A stretch of DNA of 64,000 nucleotides from an uncultured Lachnospiraceae bacterium (GCA_900319245.1 ONNQ01000005.1:1-64000), one strand, 5' to 3'. Counted from the stretch's first letter, positions 1-9,447 are shown. The notes: a model not told the origin generated them from the letters alone. A program made the numbers and translations.

Positions 1-1
1 G

Positions 2-1135
2 AATGTCTACTGGGACTGCTACCAGGGATTTCATTTTCCGATAGATCAGGAGCAGGAGGATCGAATCGTTTACTCCTTTGAGCAGATCGAGAGGGCTTTT
101 TATTCGGAGCATTATGATGATTACTGTGAAGCGCAGCATGAGCGGAACAGGAAGGCGGGACATTCAAACAGAGACCGGTCGACTGAAGATCTCTGGCGGG
201 ATAAAAAGACCTGCCCGGAGGAATCACTGATTCAGATCGGCACAATGGAGAAGTCCGTCTCCCCGGCAGTACTCGCAGAAATCGCGGCGGAGTTCTTTGA
301 AGAGTTTGATCGCCGCTTTGGTGACCACATCCACATCCTGGACTGGTCGCTGCATCTTGACGAGGCGACACCGCATATCCATGAACGCCACGTCTTCGAT
401 TGCGAAAACCGTTATGGGGAGGTCGCACCGCAGCAGGAAAAAGCGTTGGAAGCCCTGGGATTTGAACTGTCGTATCCAGACCAGAAACCGGGCAAGATGA
501 ACAACCGAAAAAAGACATTCGATGCCGCCTGCCGGGAAATGCTTTTCGATATCTGCAGAAATCATGGTCTGCATCTGGATCATGAACCGGAGTATGGCGG
601 ACGGGCTTATCTGGAGAAGCAGGATTATATCCTGATGAAGCAAAAAGAGATGTTAGCAGTTCAGAATCAGCAGATTGAATCCAAGGAAGCGGAATTGGAA
701 GAAATCATAATTCGGATCGAAGATACGGAGGCCTTTGCGGAAGAAGTGGCGGACGCTGCTTATGAGCAGGCGGTTGAAGTCGTGACCAGGACGGTTCAGG
801 AAGAGATCCGAAATGAAGACTTCGATCTTATTGAAGAACAGAGAAGGATCGTCCTGAATAACGCGGAACTTTCTGACAAGGAGTACAACCTTGCTGATCG
901 GATCTTCCGCGGGCTTATGAACCGTTTTAAGGGGATGACACACTATATCACCAATAAGCTGGCTGTTATCTTACGATCTCCGGAAAGAAAGGCAGAAATC
1001 AAAGAGCCGATCAAAGAGTCGATTCGTGACAGACTTGCAAGAAGTCAGAAACAAGCGGATGAATTGAACGCCAGAAGGCGAGCTGGACGTAGTATGCCGC
1101 CGAAGAGAAGACGACAGGACATGGAATTGTTTTGA
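2..1135 (+). CDS. MobV/Pre-type plasmid recombination/mobilization protein, 5' partial
   Basis: The frame is already open at base 2, so the N-terminus lies outside the window; the first internal ATG (245) is not the real start. The motif HLDEATPHIH near visible residue 118 matches the HxDExxPHxH metal-binding motif of Pre/MobV relaxases, which nick an origin of transfer and drive mobilization. After about residue 205 the protein becomes a long charged coiled coil (many E, Q and K), as in the C-terminal part of this family. It ends just before a strong terminator. The gene implies that the left end of the window belongs to a mobilizable element. The family call rests on this motif and the coiled coil; the oriT-side motifs are not visible. 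Confidence 0.75.
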   Translation, partial: NVYWDCYQGFHFPIDQEQEDRIVYSFEQIERAFYSEHYDDYCEAQHERNRKAGHSNRDRSTEDLWRDKKTCPEESLIQIGTMEKSVSPAVLAEIAAEFFEEFDRRFGDHIHILDWSLHLDEATPHIHERHVFDCENRYGEVAPQQEKALEALGFELSYPDQKPGKMNNRKKTFDAACREMLFDICRNHGLHLDHEPEYGGRAYLEKQDYILMKQKEMLAVQNQQIESKEAELEEIIIRIEDTEAFAEEVADAAYEQAVEVVTRTVQEEIRNEDFDLIEEQRRIVLNNAELSDKEYNLADRIFRGLMNRFKGMTHYITNKLAVILRSPERKAEIKEPIKESIRDRLARSQKQADELNARRRAGRSMPPKRRRQDMELF

Positions 1136-1148
1136 GGAAGTTCCCTGA

Positions 1149-1196
1149 TTCACCGTAAGTCTTACAACGTAGGACTTACGGTGAAACTTTTGTTTT
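1149..1196 (+). terminator. Rho-independent terminator after the mobilization gene
   Basis: A 13-bp perfect stem (1149-1161 with 1173-1185) with an 11-nt loop is followed by a T-rich tail. It starts 13 bases after the relaxase-like stop codon and separates that gene from the regulator downstream. Confidence 0.85.
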
Positions 1197-1241
1197 ATGG
1201 TGTAAATCCTATTTGTGAAGATAGAATTCATTTGGACTTTT

Positions 1242-1271
1242 TGTTATAATTAATTATCTGATTTAGATAAT
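1242..1271 (+). promoter_or_regulatory. Extended -10 promoter with overlapping palindromic operator
   Basis: TGTTATAAT at 1242-1250 is an extended -10 element (TGn then TATAAT) with no good -35. Directly downstream lies the inverted repeat ATTATCT, 5 bases, AGATAAT (1253-1271), covering the expected transcription start. This fits autorepression by the Xre-family protein encoded next, which is an inference. Confidence 0.5.
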
Positions 1272-1293
1272 GGATTCTGGTGAGGAACAGACT

Positions 1294-1527
1294 ATGCTAA
1301 AGAATAATATAGAGCTTGATGTAAAAGTCAAATGTATTGAAAAAAATATCACACAGGTTCAGATTGCAAAAACCATAGGGACAACAGCGCCGTATGTATG
1401 CCGTATACTAAAGGCCGGTGACAAGGTGATCAATAAGACATTTATTCAGATGATGGAAGCTCTCGGTTACGATATTGAACTGAAGTATATAAAAAGAAAA
1501 ACGATTAAAACTAAAGGACATCAATAA
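1294..1527 (+). CDS. Xre-family helix-turn-helix regulator
   Basis: A 77-residue protein whose middle (ITQVQIAKTIGTTAPYVCRI) reads as an Xre/Cro helix-turn-helix. The ATG at 1294 is chosen over the one at 1270 because GGTGAGGA sits 7 bases before it; the upstream ATG lies inside the palindromic operator region. It is 12 bp upstream of the response regulator, so it may control the two-component/ABC genes that follow. The basic C-terminus (KYIKRKTIKTKGHQ) may contact DNA. The cognate site is probably the palindrome at 1253-1271. Confidence 0.75.
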   Translation: MLKNNIELDVKVKCIEKNITQVQIAKTIGTTAPYVCRILKAGDKVINKTFIQMMEALGYDIELKYIKRKTIKTKGHQ

Positions 1528-1539
1528 GCGAGGATTATC

Positions 1540-2199
1540 ATGAAACAAATTACAATCATAGAAGATAATAAGGCACTCAGCGATGGAATCGTGCTTGCAC
1601 TTAAAAGTGAAGAGTATTCGTTCAGACAGTGTCATACATTAAAAGAATTTGATTTTAAAGAAAAGGCGGATCTGATCATTCTGGATATTAATCTCCCGGA
1701 TGGTAATGGCTTTACTTTCTTACGACGCCTGCGCCAAAGCTCTTCTGTTCCAGTTATTATTCTTACAGCAAATGACCTGGAAACCGATGAAGTAATGGGA
1801 TTAGAACTCGGAGCGGATGATTATATCACGAAACCATTCAGTCTGATGGTGCTTCGGGCAAGGATACATAAAGCTTTACAGAAGCAGGAACAGCATGACA
1901 AATCGGATCATACATATTCGGATGAGATCTATACATTCCGATTCGATGAAATGGTTTTTTCTGTAGGAGGCAGGCAGGTGGAACTTAGCAAAACGGAACA
2001 GAAGCTGCTCCGGCTGCTCGTGCAAAACAGCGGACAGACTCTTACCAGGGAATATCTTGTAGACCGGATCTGGACGGACGGATCAGAGTATGTGGATGAG
2101 AATGCATTGTCTGTGACAGTAGGCCGGCTTCGCCGGAAATTAAATGCAGCAGGTTATATTCAGACGATCTATGGGATCGGATATGCGTGGAGGAAGTAA
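1540..2199 (+). CDS. OmpR/PhoB-family response regulator
   Basis: 219 residues, the normal size for the family. The N-terminal receiver domain shows acidic residues E8/D9, the phospho-acceptor Asp in LIILDINLPD (about residue 49), the conserved Thr in IILTAND and the Lys in DDYITKPF. The C-terminal winged-helix DNA-binding domain (about 125-219) ends in the typical GYIQTIYGIGYAWR. It overlaps or abuts the kinase gene and lies upstream of an ABC exporter, the order seen in Bce/Van-type resistance loci, where the regulator switches on the transporter. Target sites are not known; a direct repeat at 3096-3120 is a candidate. Confidence 0.93.
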   Translation: MKQITIIEDNKALSDGIVLALKSEEYSFRQCHTLKEFDFKEKADLIILDINLPDGNGFTFLRRLRQSSSVPVIILTANDLETDEVMGLELGADDYITKPFSLMVLRARIHKALQKQEQHDKSDHTYSDEIYTFRFDEMVFSVGGRQVELSKTEQKLLRLLVQNSGQTLTREYLVDRIWTDGSEYVDENALSVTVGRLRRKLNAAGYIQTIYGIGYAWRK

Positions 2200-2201
2200 A
2201 G

Positions 2202-3035
2202 ATGTTTTCGGAGAGAAAGATTCTTGAACGGCTTGACCGCATGCTGGAAGACGGGATCAGCGGAACATTTGAGGAGTCTGATTATGATGAATCACAGCTT
2301 TCAAAGCTTGAGTCCCGGTGGTTAAGGTATCTCACATCATCAAAGTTGTCAGCCAGAAGGACAGAGGAAGAACGTGAAAAGCTGAAAGAACTCGTGTCAG
2401 ATATCTCTCACCAGACGAAAACACCTCTGGCCAATATTCTGTTATATTCTCAGCTACTGGAAGAACGGGACCTGGATGATGAGACACGTCGGCTTGTGAC
2501 GGAGATACAGGTTCAAACCGAGAAGCTGGAGTTTCTGATTAAGTCACTTGTAAAAGTATCCCGCCTTGAGACAGGAATCATAGGACTCTCTCCTGCAAGA
2601 GGGGATCTTGGGAGTGTGATAACGGCCGCGGCCGAACAGGCTTTGCCTATGGCGGAAGGTAAACAGATTACCATTCAGTATTCACCGGATATGGCAACTG
2701 CTGTGTTTGATTCAAAATGGACGCAAGAAGCATTGTTTAACATCGTGGATAACGCAGTAAAGTACTCGCCGGAAAGAAGCGTAATCAATTTGTCGGTGAA
2801 TGAATTTGAACTGTTCACCTGTGTTTCAGTCGCTGATCAGGGAAAGGGCATCAGTGAGGAGGATCTTCCCAAAATTTTCGGCAGATTTTATCGCGGGGAA
2901 AATGCAGGGGATCAGAGCGGTGTGGGATTAGGACTTTATCTTGCCAGGCAGATCATTGAGGGTCAGGGCGGCTATATTACAGTAGAATCAGAGCCTGAAC
3001 CGGGAACAGTGTTTCATATATATCTGCCGAAATGA
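2202..3035 (+). CDS. Sensor histidine kinase without membrane segments
   Basis: 277 residues from the ATG at 2202, chosen because GGAGGA lies 7 bases upstream; an earlier in-frame ATG at 2187 overlaps the regulator gene. The HisKA box SDISHQTKTPLANI places the phosphorylated His near residue 70. The HATPase domain follows with an N-box (ALFNIVDNAVKYS), a G1 box (VADQGKGIS) and a G2 box (GVGLGLYLARQI). No transmembrane helix is visible, so the input domain is only about 50 residues. Such kinases usually receive their signal from a membrane partner; the neighbouring permease with its large extracellular loops is the obvious candidate, by analogy with Bce-type modules. Confidence 0.9.
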   Translation: MFSERKILERLDRMLEDGISGTFEESDYDESQLSKLESRWLRYLTSSKLSARRTEEEREKLKELVSDISHQTKTPLANILLYSQLLEERDLDDETRRLVTEIQVQTEKLEFLIKSLVKVSRLETGIIGLSPARGDLGSVITAAAEQALPMAEGKQITIQYSPDMATAVFDSKWTQEALFNIVDNAVKYSPERSVINLSVNEFELFTCVSVADQGKGISEEDLPKIFGRFYRGENAGDQSGVGLGLYLARQIIEGQGGYITVESEPEPGTVFHIYLPK

Positions 3036-3095
3036 AATCTGTCAATACTGTTAGAATTCGGAAAGAATGTGGACAGAATTGCCTGTTACGATAGA

Positions 3096-3120
3096 TGCAG
3101 CATAGAAATCTGCAGCATAG
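3096..3120 (+). promoter_or_regulatory. 10-bp direct repeat upstream of the ABC genes
   Basis: TGCAGCATAG occurs twice (3096-3105 and 3111-3120) with a 15-bp period in the 155-bp gap between the kinase gene and the ABC transporter genes. Direct repeats of this kind are typical binding sites of OmpR-family regulators. No clear promoter is seen beside it, so the assignment is tentative. Confidence 0.3.
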
Positions 3121-3190
3121 TAAGCTCCGGAACACTCATCCGTGTGCATGAATGCCGTATCGCTTAGCCAGAGCTTAGAAGGGAGTAAAC

Positions 3191-3874
3191 ATGGTAATAC
3201 TGAAAACAGAGGCACTGACAAAAATCTATGGAAAAGGTCCGGGTATGGTCACGGCGCTGGAAAATGCCGCGCTCAGTGTAGAACAGGGTGAATTTATTGC
3301 GATTGTCGGAACATCAGGCAGTGGGAAATCAACGCTCCTGCATATGCTCGGAGGTCTGGACAGGCCAACATCCGGAAAAGTGTTTGTAGAAAACAAGGAT
3401 ATCTTTTCTTTAAAAGACGAAGCCCTTACCATCTTTCGGCGTAGAAAGATCGGATTTGTATTTCAGGCATTTAATCTGATCCCAACACTGAATACTTATG
3501 AAAATGTTGTATTTCCCATACAGCTCGATGGAAATTCCATTGATGAGAAATTTGTTGGTGATGTGATCCAGTCGCTGGGACTTTCAAAGCTGCAGGATCG
3601 ACTTCCGAATCAATTGTCGGGTGGACAGCAGCAACGTGTAGCCATTGCCAGGGCGCTGGCATCGAAACCGGCGATTGTTCTGGCTGATGAACCGACGGGA
3701 AATCTGGACAGCCGAACATCCCAGGATGTATTAAGCCTCTTAAAGGTGACAGGACAGAAATATGGGCAAACTATTGTTATGATTACCCATAACGAGGCAA
3801 TTGCGCAAATGGCAGACCGTGTGATCCGCATCGAAGACGGTCATATTCTGAAGGGCGGTGATGTCAATGCCTAA
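3191..3874 (+). CDS. ABC transporter ATPase, MacB/LolD/BceA type
   Basis: 227 residues, full length for the class. Walker A GTSGSGKST (about 40-48), Q-loop in FVFQAFNLIPTLN, signature LSGGQQQR (about 141), Walker B IVLADEPTG and the H-loop MITHN are all intact. The FQAFNL and LADEPTGNLD stretches are characteristic of the MacB/LolD/BceA branch, which pairs with FtsX-type permeases and exports or removes peptides and antibiotics. The next gene encodes that permease and starts before this one ends (about 14-bp overlap), so the two are translationally coupled. Confidence 0.93.
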   Translation: MVILKTEALTKIYGKGPGMVTALENAALSVEQGEFIAIVGTSGSGKSTLLHMLGGLDRPTSGKVFVENKDIFSLKDEALTIFRRRKIGFVFQAFNLIPTLNTYENVVFPIQLDGNSIDEKFVGDVIQSLGLSKLQDRLPNQLSGGQQQRVAIARALASKPAIVLADEPTGNLDSRTSQDVLSLLKVTGQKYGQTIVMITHNEAIAQMADRVIRIEDGHILKGGDVNA

Positions 3875-6404
3875 AGTACACAACAGGGCCGTCATTCATC
3901 GCGTTGCAATTCGTGATCTGAGACAAAACCGTAAAATGAACATTGTAATTATATTGTCTGTCATGCTGACATGTATCCTGTTCACCTGTCTGTTTTCTGT
4001 TGGCGGCAGCCTGATAAATGGGATGCAGCAGGAGACCATGCGGCAGGTGGGAGGAGACCGCATGGCAGGACTGAAATACGTTCTTCCGGAAGACTTCGAA
4101 AAATTGATGGAAGACAAGGAAACGAGGGATGTTGTTTACAGGATTATTGTTGGAAATTTAATAAACAAAGAATTGAAGAATGTGTCTGCCGAAGTCAATT
4201 GTGCGGGAGATGGATCGGCTGCGAAAGCCGTATTCTGTTATCCGCAGGAAGGGAGGCTCCCTGAAAAGATTGATGAAATTGCCATGAGCACCTTGGTGCT
4301 GGATGAGCTCGGCTTGCCGCACGAACTGGGGACATCGGTTCCAGCTGTGATTGATATCGACGGAAAAAACATATCTTATGATATGACCCTCTGCGGCTAC
4401 TGGCCTGGAGACCCGGCGGCCATGGCGCAGGAATGCTGGGTTTCCCGGGCCTTCGCGGATGAATATGCGCCAACTCCGACAGAGAACTTTTATACTTCCG
4501 AAAACCATGGGTATGCAGGCTACTGGATGGTGGACTTTAATTATAAGAACAGTTTCGACATTGAGCAGAAGACGGAGGCTCTGTTGGAACGGCTTTATGG
4601 AAATGCAGAGATTGTTCCGGATATAGGTGTGAACTGGGCCTATCTAACAAGTTCGGCAGATGCAGGCACAATAGCTGCAGGTATTCTTTTGATGATGATC
4701 ATTTTCGTTGCAGGATATCTGATCATATTCAATATATTTCACATCAATATCTCTGCAAATATTCGAAACTACGGACTGTTGAAGACGATTGGAACAACCT
4801 CCAGGCAGATACGAAGGATTGTGCGGGTTCAGGCACTTACATACAGCGTGATGGGGATCCCAGCCGGCTTAGCAATAGGTGTTCTGCTTGGTAACGTTAT
4901 GCTGAAATCCATTATGAGAACGCTGGAGATTCGTTCGGAACAAGCCTATACAGTCAGCAGCAGTCTCCTTATCCTGCTTTGCCTGGCATCTGCGGCATTT
5001 ACGTTTATTACGGTGATGATCAGCAGTCTTAAGCCATGCAGGATTGCAGGCAACGTTTCTCCGATCGAAGCATTGCGATTTCATGAATCTGGCGGCGGCA
5101 TTAAGAGAAAATCAAAGAAAACAGGCAGGATTACACCGGGATCGATGGCTGTGGGTAATTTGCGGCGCAGCCGGAAAAAGGCAGTGATTGTCATATTGTC
5201 ATTGACGCTTAGCCTGGTTCTGGTGAATACATTATTTACCGTGCTGAACGGGATCGATGAGGAGAAATATATCAGCAATCGGATTGTCGGAGATATCCTG
5301 ATCCGATGGAATGAAAAGTCAAATTTCTATGACGAACGAGCCAAAGGAATTACTCCGGATATCATCGCAGAATTTGATAAGATCGATGGTGCCGAGCTTC
5401 ATCCGGTATATTATGAAGACGGCATGGTTATAACGGATGAAACTTTATCAGACCGATTGAATACTTTGTATCAGGAACATCAAGGAGATAAGGCGCAGTC
5501 AGAAGAATTGGAGAGAGCCATTCATGACCAGAGCTATTCTGCGCATATCTATGGCATTGACGGGGCAGTGGCGCGGTTTTTGGAGCCTACTGAAGGTGCT
5601 GTTGATGTTGAGAAGTTTCAGACGGGAAAATATGCCATTATACACACATATTTATGGAACGCAGATGACGATCCTGGAGTGGAAATCCTCCATCCTGGTG
5701 AAACGGTGACGGTGAAATGTGGCGATCGTAAAAAAGAATATGAAGTCATGGCTGTATGCTCGATGATATATCCGCTTTCAACGAAGATTTACAGTTTGTT
5801 TGAGACACAGGTGATTATCCCCACCCAGGAGTATCTGTCTTTTGCAGATGAACCAGGAAGCCCATGCATCATGATCAATGCCTCTGAAAATGGTGAACGT
5901 ATAAAAGAACAGTGCAGAATGCTTTGTGACAGAGATGGCTCATCTCTGGTTTATTCCGACAAGCAAACACATTTGAAGGAGTTCCAAGGCCTGATTCAAA
6001 TGATACAGCTGGTTGGAGGCGCGCTTTCTGGCATTCTGGCACTGATTGGCATTTTGAATTTTGTAAATGTTGTCGTTACGGAAATCCTGTCACGAAGCCA
6101 GGAGCTGGCGATGATGAGCGCGGTTGGAATGACGGGACGTCAGCAGAAAGCGATGCTTTGTTGGGAAGGTATTTATTATGCCTTTTGGACAACGATATGT
6201 TCTGTCATTGTAAGTTCGTTTGTTAGCTGTGTTGCTGTAAAAAATGTAACACGAGAATTATTTTTCTATAGATGGAGCTTTACGATCCTTCCGATCATCG
6301 TTTGTGTTTTAACGTTTCTTGCACTATCCATTCTGGTGCCGTATATATCCTACAGAATGATATGCAAGACCAGCATTGTTGACAGGATCAGGAGTAACGG
6401 ATAA
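3861..6404 (+). CDS. FtsX/MacB-type ABC transporter permease
   Basis: About 847 residues. The layout is one N-terminal membrane helix, a large extracytoplasmic domain, three helices (about 275-395), then the same arrangement repeated (helix near 450, second loop, three C-terminal helices), i.e. two FtsX domains fused in one chain. Starts at 3858 (GTG), 3861 (ATG) and 3867 (ATG) are all possible; 3861 has AAGGG upstream. It works with the ATPase just before it, and the large external domains fit recognition of a peptide or antibiotic and signalling to the soluble kinase. The substrate cannot be read from the sequence. Confidence 0.9.
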   Translation: MSMPKVHNRAVIHRVAIRDLRQNRKMNIVIILSVMLTCILFTCLFSVGGSLINGMQQETMRQVGGDRMAGLKYVLPEDFEKLMEDKETRDVVYRIIVGNLINKELKNVSAEVNCAGDGSAAKAVFCYPQEGRLPEKIDEIAMSTLVLDELGLPHELGTSVPAVIDIDGKNISYDMTLCGYWPGDPAAMAQECWVSRAFADEYAPTPTENFYTSENHGYAGYWMVDFNYKNSFDIEQKTEALLERLYGNAEIVPDIGVNWAYLTSSADAGTIAAGILLMMIIFVAGYLIIFNIFHINISANIRNYGLLKTIGTTSRQIRRIVRVQALTYSVMGIPAGLAIGVLLGNVMLKSIMRTLEIRSEQAYTVSSSLLILLCLASAAFTFITVMISSLKPCRIAGNVSPIEALRFHESGGGIKRKSKKTGRITPGSMAVGNLRRSRKKAVIVILSLTLSLVLVNTLFTVLNGIDEEKYISNRIVGDILIRWNEKSNFYDERAKGITPDIIAEFDKIDGAELHPVYYEDGMVITDETLSDRLNTLYQEHQGDKAQSEELERAIHDQSYSAHIYGIDGAVARFLEPTEGAVDVEKFQTGKYAIIHTYLWNADDDPGVEILHPGETVTVKCGDRKKEYEVMAVCSMIYPLSTKIYSLFETQVIIPTQEYLSFADEPGSPCIMINASENGERIKEQCRMLCDRDGSSLVYSDKQTHLKEFQGLIQMIQLVGGALSGILALIGILNFVNVVVTEILSRSQELAMMSAVGMTGRQQKAMLCWEGIYYAFWTTICSVIVSSFVSCVAVKNVTRELFFYRWSFTILPIIVCVLTFLALSILVPYISYRMICKTSIVDRIRSNG

Positions 6405-6487
6405 TTTTGCTATTGTCCATCTTCGCCAGGTAAAAAAAGTAATCCATTCCATCAGAATGCTTTCCTAAACGCTATACAGAAAGATCG

Positions 6488-6529
6488 GCGCAAGCTCTTA
6501 TAGAATCTGGCTTGCGCTGATTTTCTTTT
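6488..6529 (+). terminator. Rho-independent terminator of the ABC operon
   Basis: Perfect 8-bp stem GCGCAAGC / GCTTGCGC (6488-6495 and 6510-6517) followed by a T-rich tail, 84 bases after the permease stop codon. Confidence 0.85.
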
Positions 6530-6591
6530 GATTGTTGAGATATATAAACATTGGCAGCCATTTTAAATAGCCATTTATTTGGCCTTTTTAG

Positions 6592-6620
6592 TTGATTTAT
6601 ATAGCCAAAACGGATATAAT
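6592..6620 (+). promoter_or_regulatory. Sigma-A promoter of the AlbA_2 regulator
   Basis: TTGATT (6592-6597), a 17-base spacer and TATAAT (6615-6620), 30 bases before the start codon. Just upstream AGCCATTT occurs twice (6556-6563 and 6569-6576), a possible operator for autoregulation. Confidence 0.8.
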
Positions 6621-6650
6621 GAAATGAGTTATAGGTGAGGAGGTGTTGCT

Positions 6651-7991
6651 ATGCGAGAAGATGAGTATACCGAGTTTAAGAAGACTACCGGTGAGTTGAA
6701 TGAAGCCATGGTCTCCATCTCCAGCATTCTCAACAAGCATCGCCATGGAAAGGTGTATTTTGGTCTGAAAAATGATGGTAAGCCCGTCCGGTTTACGATC
6801 ACTGATTCAACGTTACGCGATGTTTCCAGAAAGATTTTCGAGGCGATTCGACCGCAGATCATCCCTACAGTTACTACGAATGTGATTGATGGGAATGAAG
6901 TGATCGTCGTAGAGTTTCAGGGTGATGACGTTCCTTATTCTGCCTTTGGAAAGTATTATATCCGCACTGCTGATGAGGACAGAGAACTGACACCGGCGGA
7001 GCTTCGGAAAATCATGGTCGGCCAGGAATACGCCGAAAACTGGGAAAATAAGACCTCCGATGAAACAATATCTGATGCGGATGACAAAACACTTGAGAGC
7101 TTCTATCGGGATGCTGTGAAATGCGGACGTATGCCGGATTATGGATACGATAAAGAAGCAATCCTGCGAAGGATAGGTGTATTAAACGGCGCTGCGCTGA
7201 CAAACGCCGGGAGAGTTCTCTTTTCAAGCAGGCACCCTATTGTATTAAAAATGGCAGTCTTCGCCACGGAACACAAGGAAACCTTTCTTGATATCGTCAG
7301 AGAGGAAGGCAACATATTTCAGCTGATTGATGCTGCTGTCGGGTATATCATTAAGAATATCCGCTGGCGGGTCGAAATGGAGGGCGACGGAATCCATCGG
7401 AAGGAGATTCCGGAAATTCCGGTCGATGCGATGCGCGAGGCTGTGATCAACAGTTTTGCCCACGCCCGCTATGATCTTCCTGTTCAGCATGAAATTGATA
7501 TCTTCTCCGACAGGATCAGCATTGTGAATCCCGGATCGTTTGCGAACGAGTTTGAACCGATCGATTTTGTAAGCCGCGATATCCATTCTTTCCTGCGTAA
7601 TGAGACGATCGCGCGGGTACTCTATCTGTGTAAGGATGTTGAGACCTTTGGCTCCGGTATTCGGAAAATCTATTCGCTTTGCAATGCGGCAGGGGTTGAA
7701 ATCAAATACGAAAATGCCGATACGGACTTCAAAATCGAGTTTTCAAGGATCGACCGAAATAAGTCGCCATTATCTGGCCAGGAAAATGGCCGGATAAATG
7801 ACCATATAAGTGATCTGGAGCAGGCTGTACTGATCTGTCTGCGGGAAAATCCCGGGATGACCAATGCGGAATTGATTAAAAAAACAGGAAAATCCCAGCG
7901 TACGATTACCCGAGTTCTTGCAGCTCTTAAAGGAAAGGGGTTGATCACCCGTATCGGCTCCAATAAGACCGGATACTGGCAGGTGAAATAG
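6651..7991 (+). CDS. AlbA_2 (Schlafen-like) ATP-binding transcriptional regulator
   Basis: 446 residues. The N-terminal AlbA_2 domain (about 1-125) starts with the typical ExxxxEFK; the middle resembles the HATPase_c_4 region of these regulators (EIPVDAMREAVINSFAHARY, then LYLCKDVETFGSGIRKIY, about 255-360); the C-terminus (about 385-446) is a winged helix (MTNAELIKKTGKSQRTITRVL). Such proteins are commonly stand-alone regulators in mobile regions. GAGGAGG lies 8 bases before the ATG. Its last ~380 bp and the repeat after it are duplicated 3.3 kb downstream (10945-11454), so this locus has undergone local duplication. Confidence 0.85.
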   Translation: MREDEYTEFKKTTGELNEAMVSISSILNKHRHGKVYFGLKNDGKPVRFTITDSTLRDVSRKIFEAIRPQIIPTVTTNVIDGNEVIVVEFQGDDVPYSAFGKYYIRTADEDRELTPAELRKIMVGQEYAENWENKTSDETISDADDKTLESFYRDAVKCGRMPDYGYDKEAILRRIGVLNGAALTNAGRVLFSSRHPIVLKMAVFATEHKETFLDIVREEGNIFQLIDAAVGYIIKNIRWRVEMEGDGIHRKEIPEIPVDAMREAVINSFAHARYDLPVQHEIDIFSDRISIVNPGSFANEFEPIDFVSRDIHSFLRNETIARVLYLCKDVETFGSGIRKIYSLCNAAGVEIKYENADTDFKIEFSRIDRNKSPLSGQENGRINDHISDLEQAVLICLRENPGMTNAELIKKTGKSQRTITRVLAALKGKGLITRIGSNKTGYWQVK

Positions 7992-8001
7992 TCCTTTACG
8001 A

Positions 8002-8120
8002 GGCAACAAATTGGAAACATAAGATCAGAAAGGAAAGAAGCACAATATCACTGAAAAATACTGGCTAAAAGAGCACAAAACGTAATTGAGATACGTTAGG
8101 CGGCAACTTGCCGCTATCGA
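8002..8120 (+). repeat. Cassette-end repeat, copy A (divergent)
   Basis: First of three related ~120-bp sequences (others at 10009 and 11332). Shared features are GGCAAC motifs at the left end, AAAGAGCACAAAAC in the middle, a ~20-bp core with inverted arms (here 8081-8100, degenerate) and TATCGA at the right end. Copy A also carries a perfect palindrome GCGGCAA-C-TTGCCGC at 8100-8114. Directly repeated arm-like motifs plus a core with short inverted arms resemble tyrosine-recombinase attachment sites, but no recombinase gene is present in the window. Confidence 0.65.
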
Positions 8121-8155
8121 AAGTCTAAGAAACAAAAGCAAAAGGAGAGGTAGCC

Positions 8156-8941
8156 ATGGTATCGCAGAGAGTAATATATGAAAATAATCCTCTGATAGAA
8201 GTAATTATCCAGTATAGATTTCCGAAGATACTGGCGCTAAATTCAAAGGATCCCATAGAATTTCAGGATAGAATCAAAGATGAATACCCTATTTATCAGC
8301 TGGCCTTAGAAAATCAGCAAGAGATTAGTTTTGCAATCAATCAAAATAACGTAGCAGCACCGATCCCTTCCATCATTCAAAAACAACCGGTGAGGAATCA
8401 TACCTTTATCTCAAGTGATGGGACATATAAAATCAATTTGACGAATGAGTTTATTTCTATTTCGACATTATCTTATCGACGTTGGGAGGAAATGATAGCT
8501 CACTTAAAAACTCCTCTTGCAGCATTTGAAGAGATTTACAAGCCTCCTTTTTATGAGCGCATAGGATTACGATACATTGATGCCTTCTCTAGAAATGAGC
8601 TTGAGCTTAAAGGTGTACCGTGGACTGAGTTAATCAATTCTGCTTGGCTTGGCGCCTTTGCATGTACTAATGAAGATCGTGTAATCAATTCTGGCTTGGA
8701 TGCAGAATACTTCTTAGACCAGAAGACTGCAAGGGCGAAAATACATACGGGGTTAGGTACGATTAATAATAATCCGGAACGAGTTTTTATTGTAGACAGC
8801 GATTTTATGAAAATCGAGATGATAAAACCTATGGATGGTTATAGTGTGTTAGAGTACCTTCACAATAATGCTAAAGGGTTTATCTCCGAAGTTATCATGG
8901 AAAAGCTACACTTGGCTATGAAGCCGGAGATAGTAGAATGA
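8156..8941 (+). CDS. TIGR04255 family protein
   Basis: 261 residues with the hallmarks of the sporadically distributed TIGR04255 family: an early PLIEVIIQYRF segment and the central YERIGLRYID motif (about 140). The function is unknown. A strong AGGAGAGG site precedes the ATG. The gene overlaps the next by 4 bp and forms a three-gene unit (8156-9879) held between repeat copies A and B, so it looks like a self-contained cassette. A role in defence is possible from the setting but is not shown by the sequence. Confidence 0.75.
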   Translation: MVSQRVIYENNPLIEVIIQYRFPKILALNSKDPIEFQDRIKDEYPIYQLALENQQEISFAINQNNVAAPIPSIIQKQPVRNHTFISSDGTYKINLTNEFISISTLSYRRWEEMIAHLKTPLAAFEEIYKPPFYERIGLRYIDAFSRNELELKGVPWTELINSAWLGAFACTNEDRVINSGLDAEYFLDQKTARAKIHTGLGTINNNPERVFIVDSDFMKIEMIKPMDGYSVLEYLHNNAKGFISEVIMEKLHLAMKPEIVE

Positions 8942-9435
8942 AAAAACGAACGTATCTTAATGCAGAATCAAAACCTATACAAGGCTATTCGAAAAAGAAC
9001 TCATATATTGTTGATGATGAACGAACCCCTTTAAAAAAGTATAGTCTCCTTCCTGAGGAATACGACGTATTTTCAGAATTAGATCCATCCCTCTTTACTC
9101 GCATGGGAACACGGCAACAAGGATTAATATCTACGTGTTTGCTTTACATGAAAGAGTGTCTTTTGGATTTCTATAATGATCGCGGTATTGTATGTATTCT
9201 TCCTAAATTGATAGAAACCCAAGATGATGAGGGCACTATTACGTTCAGTATGGCTCTATCTAATTTTCGTGCATTTATGTCGTTTGAGGGAGAATTGGGA
9301 AATTATGATGCCTATTATGGCGTCGTCGCACAGACTGATGAGGATTCTGTTTCTTCTGAGACGAAAAAGCTAACATATGAGAACTACGAGACAGCAATAC
9401 AAACTTTTTTGCAGATTCTAATCAATAATGCATAA
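8938..9435 (+). CDS. Hypothetical protein, partner of TIGR04255 gene
   Basis: 165 residues, family not recognised. The start overlaps the stop of the TIGR04255 gene by 4 bp (ATGA), indicating translational coupling. The N-terminus is basic and polar; the centre (FTRMGTRQQGLISTCLLYMKECLLDFYND) looks helical and the C-terminal half acidic. No signal peptide or membrane helix is seen. Its place in the cassette suggests it acts with its two neighbours. Confidence 0.75.
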   Translation: MKKRTYLNAESKPIQGYSKKNSYIVDDERTPLKKYSLLPEEYDVFSELDPSLFTRMGTRQQGLISTCLLYMKECLLDFYNDRGIVCILPKLIETQDDEGTITFSMALSNFRAFMSFEGELGNYDAYYGVVAQTDEDSVSSETKKLTYENYETAIQTFLQILINNA

Positions 9436-9447
9436 TGGAGTAGTCAT